Under the pieces are notes generated by a model. The model did no database searches and had not been told where the DNA came from. It saw nothing but the letters and a program-made list of their open reading frames with translations. Positions 32,997 to 39,832 of a DNA stretch of 64,000 nucleotides are shown here, one piece after another. A program made the position numbers and the translations under genes. The first letter of the stretch is position 1; every line of letters starts with the position of its first letter. Source of the DNA: JOPF133 sp052144935 (lineage in GTDB: Bacteria; Acidobacteriota; Terriglobia; Bryobacterales; Bryobacteraceae). The stretch is from contig JBKQPR010000233.1 of the NCBI GenBank assembly GCA_052144935.1, positions 22,302-86,301 of the forward strand, read 5' to 3'.

Positions 32997-35558
32997 TCAT
33001 TCCTCTCGCAGTGCGCGCATCGGCTCCACGCGCGAGGCCCGCCGCGCCGGACCGTAACTGGCCATCAGCGCCACCGCTCCCAGCAGCCCGATGGCGGATA
33101 CCAGGGCCGCCGGGTCATGCGGTTTCAGGCCGAAGAGCAGAGCAGCCGCGGCCTGCCCGGCCCACAGCGACAGGCCCGTCCCCGCCACCAACCCGACCGT
33201 GAGCAGGAACGCCGCCTCGCGCAGCACCATGCGGATCACCGTGCCGCGGTCCGCCCCCAACGCCATGCGGATGCCGATTTCGTTGCGCCGCCGCTCCACC
33301 ATGTAGGCGATCACGCCGTACAGTCCCAGCGTCGCCAGCAAGCCGGCCAGCAGCCCGAACGCGCCCGCCAGCGTGGCCATCAGGCGGTCGCGCAGCAGCG
33401 ATTCCTGCAACTGGGCGGTCAACGCGCGGAACTGGATGTCTATTCCCGGATTGACTTCCGCCACCGCCGATTTCACGCCTCGGAAGGTCTCTGCCAGCGG
33501 CCCGGCCGCGCGCAGCACAAACGTCACTCCGGCGTCCGGGTCCTCAGCCTGGGCGCTGGGGAAAAATGCGATCGGCAGGAAATCCTCGCGCAGCTCGTAA
33601 TATTTGGTGTTCCGGACCACTCCGGCCACCTGGTAGACCAGGTCCGGTTTGCCCGCCGGACCCTCCACCCGGAACGACCGGCCCACCGGGTTCCCATCGC
33701 CGAAGATCTTTTTGGCAAACATCTGGTTAATGATCGCCACCTTGGTGGAACCCAACGTGTCGCGGTCGTTGAAGTCGCGCCCCGCCACCAGCGCCGTTCC
33801 CATGGTGTGAAAGTAGCCCGGACTGGCGCGGTTGAACCAGCAGGTCTGGTGCGCCGCGGTCGATCCGTCCGCCCAGACACTCTCGTTCCATCCCGAACCG
33901 CTTACCGGCGTCATGTCCACTTGCGCGACCGAGAGCACTCCCGGCCGCGAGCGAAGGCGCTCCTGCAACTCGCGGTACACCAACGTCAGACGCTCCTTCG
34001 AATAGTGCGGCCGGCGCAGATCCAGGTCCACCGAGACGATCCCTTCCGGGCGGAAGCCGGCATCCACGACCAGCAGTTTCCGCAGACTGCCGACGAACAA
34101 CAGCGCGCCCACCAATAGGACCAGGGAGAGCGCCACCTGGCCTGCCACCAGGGCGCGCCGCAACCCGAAGCGCTCGCGGCTGGCGGTGAGACCCCGTCCG
34201 CCGGCCCGCATCACCGAAGCCGGTGCGATGCGGGTGGCGCGCAGCGCCGGCAGCAGGCCGAACAACAGACAAGTCCCCACCGCCACGGCGGCCGTGAAGC
34301 CCAGCATTCGCAGGTCCACGCCCATCCCAAGAAAGACGTGGCTGTCCGACGTGCTCAGGAACGCCACCAGCCCGCGGCTCAAGATTCGCGCCACCAGCGC
34401 TCCCAACGCGGTGCCGATCACCGACAGCAGCAGGCTCTCGGTGAGCAGTTGCGTCACCAGACGGGTCCGCGACGCCCCCATCGCCTGGCGGATGCCGATT
34501 TCCCGCTCGCGCACGCTGGCGCGCGCCAGCAGCAGGTTGGCCAGGTTGGCGCAGGCGATCAGCAGCACCATTCCAGTGGCGGCCAGCAGCAGCCACAACG
34601 GCGATTCGTAATCCCGCCGCAAACCGGACACGCCGGTGGCGCCGGGAGTGACCTCCAGCTTGTTCTTCAAATAGCCCTTGGCATCTTCCGGCCGATAGCT
34701 CGGCGGCAGAGTGGCCTCCATGATTGCGGGCGAGAGGACCTGCACTTCGGCATTCGCGCGCTGGATGCCCCATCCCGGTTTCAATCGTCCCATGGCCGAT
34801 AGCCACCAGGCGCGCCGGACGGGGATGCGGCCCTTGCCGTCCTCGGCGAACAGCGGATCGGCGCACAGAGGCACGGCCACATCATACTGGTGGCCTACCT
34901 CCACTCCGAAAAAGCGTCTCCCGGTCACGCCGAGGATAGGAAACGGCCGGCCGTCCAGGTTTACGGTGCGGCCGAGCGCGGCAGGACCGCCGGCCAGTTC
35001 GCGCTGCCAGAAGGCATAGCTGACCACCGCGCCGGGCGAACCGCAACCTGGCGTGTCGTCGTCCGGCCCCAGCGTGCGGCCGAGGAGGGCCGGCACACCG
35101 AGCCCGCGGAAGAAATCGCCGCTGACGAACAGCCCTTCGGCATAGCGCGCCTCGCCGCCGGCGGCCAGATTGAAGCGCGTGGCGCTCCAGGCCATGGTGG
35201 CCGCGAAGGGGGTGCTCCCCGGGGTGCGCGCTGAGGTGCCCTCCGGGGCGCCCGCTGGGCCCGTCCGCGTGCGGATCTCCTCCCACTGGGCATAGGTCAG
35301 CCTGGCGCTGCGCGTGGAAAACCAGCCCGAGCGCTGGGAACCATTCTGAAAGTCGATATACGCTAATTCGTGCGGGTTGGCCACCGGTAATGTCCGTAAC
35401 CGGACGGCGTCCACCAATTGGAAGATGGCGGTATTGGCGCCGATCCCCAGCGCCAGCGACAGCACCGCCACCGCCGCAAAGCCCGGATTGGTGCGAAGCT
35501 GCCGGACCGCGTACCGCAAGTCCTGGCCGGCGGATTCGAGGCTCCTGAGACGATCCAT
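32997..35558 (-). CDS. ADOP-type ABC transporter permease (MacB/FtsX-like)
   Basis: 853 aa with two MacB-like periplasmic domains and two FtsX membrane units. The N-terminus (DLRYAVRQLRTNPGFAAVAV, LSLALGIGANTAIFQLVDAV) is the acidobacterial ADOP signature. FtsX units follow: MVLLIACANLANLLLARASV with REREIGIRQAMGASRTRLV at mid-length, and VERRRNEIGIRMALGADRGT at the C-terminus with GPARRASRVEPMRALREE. It has no ATPase domain and no ABC ATPase gene nearby. An in-frame insertion (TGPAGAPEGTSARTPGSTP) near residues 92-112 corresponds to a dispersed GC-rich motif. Unlike the other ADOP gene it has no PadR neighbour. Confidence 0.93.
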   Translation of the reverse strand: MDRLRSLESAGQDLRYAVRQLRTNPGFAAVAVLSLALGIGANTAIFQLVDAVRLRTLPVANPHELAYIDFQNGSQRSGWFSTRSARLTYAQWEEIRTRTGPAGAPEGTSARTPGSTPFAATMAWSATRFNLAAGGEARYAEGLFVSGDFFRGLGVPALLGRTLGPDDDTPGCGSPGAVVSYAFWQRELAGGPAALGRTVNLDGRPFPILGVTGRRFFGVEVGHQYDVAVPLCADPLFAEDGKGRIPVRRAWWLSAMGRLKPGWGIQRANAEVQVLSPAIMEATLPPSYRPEDAKGYLKNKLEVTPGATGVSGLRRDYESPLWLLLAATGMVLLIACANLANLLLARASVREREIGIRQAMGASRTRLVTQLLTESLLLSVIGTALGALVARILSRGLVAFLSTSDSHVFLGMGVDLRMLGFTAAVAVGTCLLFGLLPALRATRIAPASVMRAGGRGLTASRERFGLRRALVAGQVALSLVLLVGALLFVGSLRKLLVVDAGFRPEGIVSVDLDLRRPHYSKERLTLVYRELQERLRSRPGVLSVAQVDMTPVSGSGWNESVWADGSTAAHQTCWFNRASPGYFHTMGTALVAGRDFNDRDTLGSTKVAIINQMFAKKIFGDGNPVGRSFRVEGPAGKPDLVYQVAGVVRNTKYYELREDFLPIAFFPSAQAEDPDAGVTFVLRAAGPLAETFRGVKSAVAEVNPGIDIQFRALTAQLQESLLRDRLMATLAGAFGLLAGLLATLGLYGVIAYMVERRRNEIGIRMALGADRGTVIRMVLREAAFLLTVGLVAGTGLSLWAGQAAAALLFGLKPHDPAALVSAIGLLGAVALMASYGPARRASRVEPMRALREE
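35235..35262 (-). repeat. Intragenic GC-rich motif pair
   Basis: Two overlapping motif copies in the ABC permease gene encode GPAGAPEGT. The flanking sequence on both sides matches what the family normally has in direct continuity, so this is an insertion. Confidence 0.6.
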
Positions 35559-35657
35559 GCAGAAACTCCTTATCCTTCAAGGCTACGACGCACCAACCGC
35601 CCATCGGTTGGGAAACAGGGCACATTGCCATCCACACCAGAACCGGCCCGCGCGTCA

Positions 35658-35663
35658 TAAAAT
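35658..35663 (+). promoter_or_regulatory. -10 box of the pilin gene
   Basis: TAAAAT 22 bases before the pilin ATG, followed by a purine-rich ribosome site AGAGAGG (35671-35677). The distance leaves a very short leader. Confidence 0.45.
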
Positions 35664-35684
35664 AGAGGTGAGAGAGGCAAACGA

Positions 35685-36149
35685 ATGTTGAATCGCAGAC
35701 AGAGCCGGGGCTTTTCCTTAATCGAGTTGCTGATCGTGATCGCGATCATCCTCATCATCATCACCATCGCCGTTCCTAAGTATGCGAGAACACAGATGTT
35801 TATGAAGGAAACGGCGGCCATCAAGGCAATCCAGACCATCCACCAGATGGAAGTCCAGTATCAGTCTCAATACGGTCGTTACGCCGTCTCGCTGGTCGAA
35901 CTGGGCCCCCCCGCCAGCGGCGCGCCGACTCCCGCTTCCGCCGACTTGATCGGCTCCGATCTCGCCAATGGCACCAAACAGGGCTACAAGTTCACCCTCA
36001 CGGGCAACCAGGGCGGCTATGTGATCACCGCCCTACCCGAAGTGTACGGCAGCAGCGGCAGCCGCACCTTCTTTTCCGATCAGACCATGGTAATCCGCGA
36101 AAACTACGGCCCCGAGCCGGCCACCCTCAACAGCAAAGAGCTACGATAA
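35685..36149 (+). CDS. Type IV pilin/type II secretion pseudopilin-like protein
   Basis: 154 aa. The prepilin peptidase site is RGFSLIELLIVIAIILIIIT: Gly before Phe1 and Glu5 in the mature numbering, with a hydrophobic N-terminal helix. The globular part holds AAIKAIQTIHQMEVQYQSQY and a C-terminal segment GYKFTLTGNQGGYVITALPE, typical of GspG/PilA-like proteins. It would be cleaved and N-methylated by PilD and assembled into a pilus or pseudopilus. No other pilus genes are adjacent. Promoter and ribosome site are clear. Confidence 0.9.
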   Translation: MLNRRQSRGFSLIELLIVIAIILIIITIAVPKYARTQMFMKETAAIKAIQTIHQMEVQYQSQYGRYAVSLVELGPPASGAPTPASADLIGSDLANGTKQGYKFTLTGNQGGYVITALPEVYGSSGSRTFFSDQTMVIRENYGPEPATLNSKELR

Positions 36150-36276
36150 GCGCGCCCGCTGCCGCCCCGCCCGCCCGCGCGGTTTTTGGAGGGCGCCCCC
36201 CCCGTTTGAGCGGTCCCTGTCGATTTTGCAAACCCTGTACAAATCAGCGACATAATCGAGGGACGGCGTCATTACA

Positions 36277-36786
36277 ATGGAAAACGTGCCAGCCACCGGA
36301 GCGACCACCCGCCGCAATTTCTACGTTGCCGCCATCTATGGAATCTGGGCTGCCATGGCCGCCGCGCTGGGCATCCCCGCGTTCATTTACCTGGTGTTCC
36401 CGCCCCGCCTCCCTAAAGAAAACGAGTGGGTTGAAGTAGGCGATATCACCCGCCTGGAGCCCAACTCCCCGGTGGAGATGGTTTTCCGGCGCACCCGCGT
36501 GGACGGCTGGAAAATCATGAGCGAGAAAAGCACCGCGTGGGTCGTGAAATCTCCGGATAGCCAAGTGGTGGCCTTCGGCCCGCAATGTACCCACCTGGGC
36601 TGCGCGTATCACTGGGACGAATCCAAGAACGAGTTTCTCTGCCCCTGCCACACCTCCCTTTTTTCACTCAGCGGCAAGGTGCTGTCCGGCCCCGCGCCCC
36701 GTCCGCTGGATCGTTACGAAACCAAAATCGAGGGCGCCAAACTCCTGCTCGGCCGGTTGCGCCAGCCCCCGGAGCAGCCCGCATGA
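36277..36786 (+). CDS. Rieske 2Fe-2S subunit of a cytochrome bc complex
   Basis: 169 aa. The N-terminal membrane anchor (FYVAAIYGIWAAMAAALGIP) is followed by a Rieske domain with cluster ligands CTHLGCAYHW and CPCHTSLF, then GPAPRPLDRYE. It accepts electrons from quinol and passes them to cytochrome c. Its stop overlaps the ATG of the cytochrome b gene (ATGA, 36783-36786), so the two are co-translated. The second Cys box is a standard CPCH. The cluster lacks a separate cytochrome c1 gene because the c domain is fused downstream. Confidence 0.95.
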   Translation: MENVPATGATTRRNFYVAAIYGIWAAMAAALGIPAFIYLVFPPRLPKENEWVEVGDITRLEPNSPVEMVFRRTRVDGWKIMSEKSTAWVVKSPDSQVVAFGPQCTHLGCAYHWDESKNEFLCPCHTSLFSLSGKVLSGPAPRPLDRYETKIEGAKLLLGRLRQPPEQPA

Positions 36787-38420
36787 GGCGCCGCTGGGCG
36801 AGCTTCAACGATTGGCTGGATCACCGCACCGGCATCCATACGGCGGCGCGCAATTTTCTCTACGAGGAGATCCCCGCGTCCAGCGGCTGGCGGCAGGTGT
36901 TCGGCAGCGTCGCCGTTTTCCTGTTCTTCACCCAGGCCTTCACCGGCGTGCTGTTGGCGTTCAATTATGCGCCCACCCCCGGCGACGCCTACAACAGCCT
37001 GCGCTATATCCTCACCGAACTCACCGCCGGACGCCTCATCCGCGGCCTCCATCACTGGGGCGCCAGCATGATGATCGTCACGGTAGTGCTGCACATGGTT
37101 CAGGTTTTCCTTTTCGGCGCCTACAAGAAGCCTCGCGAAGCCACCTGGATGGTAGGCGTCGTGCTGCTCCTCATGACCTTGGCCTACGGACTCACCGGCT
37201 ACCTCCTTCCCTGGGATAACCGCGCCTATTGGGGCACGGTGGTCACGACTCAGATTGCCGGACAGACCCCCCTCGCCGGACCGTATCTCACGCGCCTTCT
37301 GGGCGGGGGAGGCGCCGTCGGCGTAGTCACCTTCGCGCGTTTTTATGGCATGCACGTATTGCTGCTGCCGGTCGGCACGATCCTGACGATCGCGGTCCAC
37401 GTCTACCTGGTGCGTAAGCACGGCGTTGCGCCCGTGCCCGGCGATGAGATCCTTCCGAAAAAGCAGTTCTACCCGGTCCAGGTCTTCAAAGATACGGTTG
37501 CCATCTTTATTGCCTTTGCCATCCTGTTTACTCTGGCCGTGGCTGCCCGGGTTCCCCTCGAGCAACTGGCCGATCCTACCGACACTACCTACACCCCGCG
37601 TCCGGAGTGGTACTTCCTGTTTCTGTTCCAGACTCTGAAACTGCTCACCGGGCCGCTCGAAATCGTCGGCAGCGTGGTGTTGCCCGGTCTCGCCGTCCTG
37701 GCGCTCATCCTCATTCCTTTCATCGACCGCGGCCAGATGGTGAAAGTCGCCCGCCGTACGGTGGCCATTGGACTGGTGGCTTTGGCCGCCATCGGCTGGA
37801 GCGGCCTTACCGCCGCCGCCGTGATGTCCACGCCGCCGCCCGCCGGCATGGCCGAAATCGACTACTCCGCGCCCACCGACTGGATGCAGCTTTCCGCCGA
37901 AGAGATGGCCGGCATCGCCTACTTCCGCCAGGAAAACTGCATCAGTTGCCACGTGATCGGCGCGCACGGATCGGCGATCGGCCCCGACCTCACGCAGACC
38001 GCCATCCACAAGGACGCCGCCTGGATGATCCAGCATTTCAAGCGACCCTCCGCCATGCGGCCCGGCTCTTCCATGCCGCCCATCCAACTCAGCGACGCCC
38101 AATTGAATTCGCTGGCCGCGTTTCTGTTGAAGCTCAACTCCAGCAATGCCTCCGCGCTCGACAACGCGCCCGAGTTCGCCACCCAGGGCGCGCTGGTCTA
38201 CCAGCAGAACCATTGCGGGACCTGTCATCAGGTGAATGGCGTCGGCGTGAAGTTCGGCCCTACTTTGAATGGCCTGGCCAAGCGCCGCGCCACGAGTTGG
38301 GTGGAAGAGCACTTCGCCGATCCACCGAAGCTGGTTCCGGATTCCATGATGCCGCCCTTTAAGTTCACGCCCAAAGATCTGAATAATCTGACCACCTACC
38401 TGATGTCGCTGCCGGAGTAG
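36783..38420 (+). CDS. Cytochrome b fused to a di-haem cytochrome c
   Basis: 545 aa from ATG 36783. The first ~360 residues are cytochrome b/b6 plus subunit IV: the QAFTGVLLAFNYAPTPGDAY segment, LIRGLHHWGASMMIVTVVLH (b-haem His pair), YGLTGYLLPWDNRAYWGTVV, MHVLLLPVGTILTIAVHVYL, and the RPEWYFLFLFQTLKLL quinol-site segment. The last ~140 residues carry two CxxCH sites (NCISCHVIGAHGSAIGPDLT and HCGTCHQVNGVGVKFGPTLN) with Met ligand candidates (SMPPIQL and SMMPPFKF). It makes, with the Rieske protein, a compact quinol:cytochrome c oxidoreductase in two polypeptides. Confidence 0.95.
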   Translation: MRRRWASFNDWLDHRTGIHTAARNFLYEEIPASSGWRQVFGSVAVFLFFTQAFTGVLLAFNYAPTPGDAYNSLRYILTELTAGRLIRGLHHWGASMMIVTVVLHMVQVFLFGAYKKPREATWMVGVVLLLMTLAYGLTGYLLPWDNRAYWGTVVTTQIAGQTPLAGPYLTRLLGGGGAVGVVTFARFYGMHVLLLPVGTILTIAVHVYLVRKHGVAPVPGDEILPKKQFYPVQVFKDTVAIFIAFAILFTLAVAARVPLEQLADPTDTTYTPRPEWYFLFLFQTLKLLTGPLEIVGSVVLPGLAVLALILIPFIDRGQMVKVARRTVAIGLVALAAIGWSGLTAAAVMSTPPPAGMAEIDYSAPTDWMQLSAEEMAGIAYFRQENCISCHVIGAHGSAIGPDLTQTAIHKDAAWMIQHFKRPSAMRPGSSMPPIQLSDAQLNSLAAFLLKLNSSNASALDNAPEFATQGALVYQQNHCGTCHQVNGVGVKFGPTLNGLAKRRATSWVEEHFADPPKLVPDSMMPPFKFTPKDLNNLTTYLMSLPE

Positions 38421-38428
38421 GCGGGAAG

Positions 38429-38450
38429 CCGGTACGGAGTACCGGTTTTT
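38429..38450 (+). terminator. Rho-independent terminator after the bc operon
   Basis: CCGGTAC-GGA-GTACCGG is a perfect 7-bp stem with a 3-base loop followed by TTTTT. A second similar hairpin (38494-38507) lies between it and the convergent sigma gene. Confidence 0.88.
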
Positions 38451-38546
38451 AGCCGAGAATTACCGAGAATCAGCAACTTACGAGGTGAAAAACGGGTACA
38501 AGTACCGGTTTGCGGCTCGGTTTCTGGGTTCTCGAAAGTGCGGGTA

Positions 38547-39305
38547 TCACAACGCCTCCGCCGAGCGAATTCCGGCCGATTCCAGAACCGTCGCCATCTT
38601 TTTCAGCGCGGTCTTGTGGATCTGCGAAACGCGGCTTTCATTGACTCCCAGCATATCGCCAATCTCCCGCATCGTGAGGTCGTTGGTGTAGTAGAGAAAC
38701 ACCACCCGCTGGTAGCGTTCCGGCAGGCTCCCGATGGCCCGCTCGATTGTGACTTTCAGTTGTTGACGCTCCGCCATCCGGTCGGGACGAAAATCGCTTC
38801 TTTCCGGCGGCTCCTGCCGGTCCGGGTCCTGATCCGTGTGCGCAGAAACCGAGACCGGGCCCACGGTATGCAGTTCCAACAGCATCTGCCGCCAGCGAGG
38901 CACGCTGACGCCCATCTCCTCGGCGACTTCCTGCTCTGCCGGCATGCGGCCCAGCCTGGCGGTCAAATTGCGAGTTGCCGACTCCACCCGCTTCTGCCGT
39001 CGGCGGGCGTCCCGGGAGGCCCAATCGAGCTGCCGCAAGCTGTCCAGAATGGCGCCTTTGATGCGATGCTTGGCATAAGCCTGAAACACCACGTTCTTGC
39101 CGATATCGTATTTGTCCACCGCATCGAAGAGGCCCAGCACACCGGCATGCACCAGGTCTTCCAGATCCACGTGCACGGGCAGGCCCTCGTGTACCCGAAT
39201 AGCGATGGCTTTAACCAAAGACAGGTGTTCCAGCACAATCTGGTTGCGGTCCTCGCGCGAAATCCTCGCCGGCCTTTTGCGTATAGACACACTTGGCACG
39301 CCCAT
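38547..39305 (-). CDS. fliA: FliA/WhiG-type alternative sigma factor
   Basis: 252 aa sigma-70 family group 3. Region 2: LSLVKAIAIRVHEGLPVHVD followed by LEDLVHAGVLGLFDAVDKYD, then AYAKHRIKGAILDSLRQLDW. Region 3: RLGRMPAEQEVAEEMGVSVP. Region 4: LPERYQRVVFLYYTNDLTMR with EIGDMLGVNESRVSQIH. The RIKGAILDSLR signature is characteristic of FliA/sigma-28. It would drive late flagellar and chemotaxis promoters, but no flagellar gene is in the window. The stop is convergent with the bc-complex operon. Confidence 0.92.
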   Translation of the reverse strand: MGVPSVSIRKRPARISREDRNQIVLEHLSLVKAIAIRVHEGLPVHVDLEDLVHAGVLGLFDAVDKYDIGKNVVFQAYAKHRIKGAILDSLRQLDWASRDARRRQKRVESATRNLTARLGRMPAEQEVAEEMGVSVPRWRQMLLELHTVGPVSVSAHTDQDPDRQEPPERSDFRPDRMAERQQLKVTIERAIGSLPERYQRVVFLYYTNDLTMREIGDMLGVNESRVSQIHKTALKKMATVLESAGIRSAEAL

Positions 39306-39482
39306 CGTTTTTCCATCCTGTTTTCAGAAGCTTTAGCTGCTTGGCTTAAGCAGTTGCGCTTAAGATTGCAACCTTAGTTCCGCGTGCGAAATGAGCTAAG
39401 TCACGTATTATCAGTAAGCTATTTCCCTTGCCCCCGTTTCAATCCGGAACGCGTTTCAATTTGAAACGTTCCGCGTTCCGAT

Positions 39483-39692
39483 GTGACGCACGAGCCTTTG
39501 TCTTGCGAGGGCATAGGAGGCCGGCGCAGTATCCGCGAGCGGGTCGGCTTCCAGGCGCGCGGCGAATTCACCAACGCCTTCAACATGGTGAACCTGGGCA
39601 ACCCCACCGGCACGCTGAGCTCTTCGCTATCGGCCAGATCCGCACCGCCTCTGCGATGCGCCAGGTCCAGATCGGGCTGCGGCTGACCTTCT
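39483..39692 (+). pseudogene. C-terminal fragment of an Oar-like TonB-dependent receptor
   Basis: One frame reads ERVGFQARGEFTNAFNMVNL and GNPTGTLSSS, then another IGQIRTASAMRQVQIGLRLT followed by F and a stop. Together they match the last barrel strands of acidobacterial carboxypeptidase-regulatory-like/Oar receptors, which end in an aromatic residue. A frame change occurs near 39630, and no upstream body exists before the fliA promoter region. The remnant sits in the 530-base gap before the kinase gene, directly before a palindrome. Confidence 0.7.
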
Positions 39693-39696
39693 GAGG

Positions 39697-39758
39697 GACC
39701 GCTCCCTGACGGTCGCGGCTCTGAGGGCTTTCAGAGCCGCGAACGTCAGAGAGCGGTC
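39697..39758. repeat. Long palindromic element, copy 1
   Basis: Two 28-base arms (39697-39724 and 39731-39758) pair at 26 positions around a 6-base loop. The arms begin GACCGCTCCCTGACGG and end GTCAGAGAGCGGTC. It could act as a terminator, or as a mobile palindrome. A second copy lies on the other side of the kinase gene. Confidence 0.85.
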
Positions 39759-39832
39759 AGCTTTCAGCACTTCGGGTTAGCTGACCGCTGGCCGCCGACC
39801 GCGTCGTTTGCGGCACAATCATTCGACAACGC

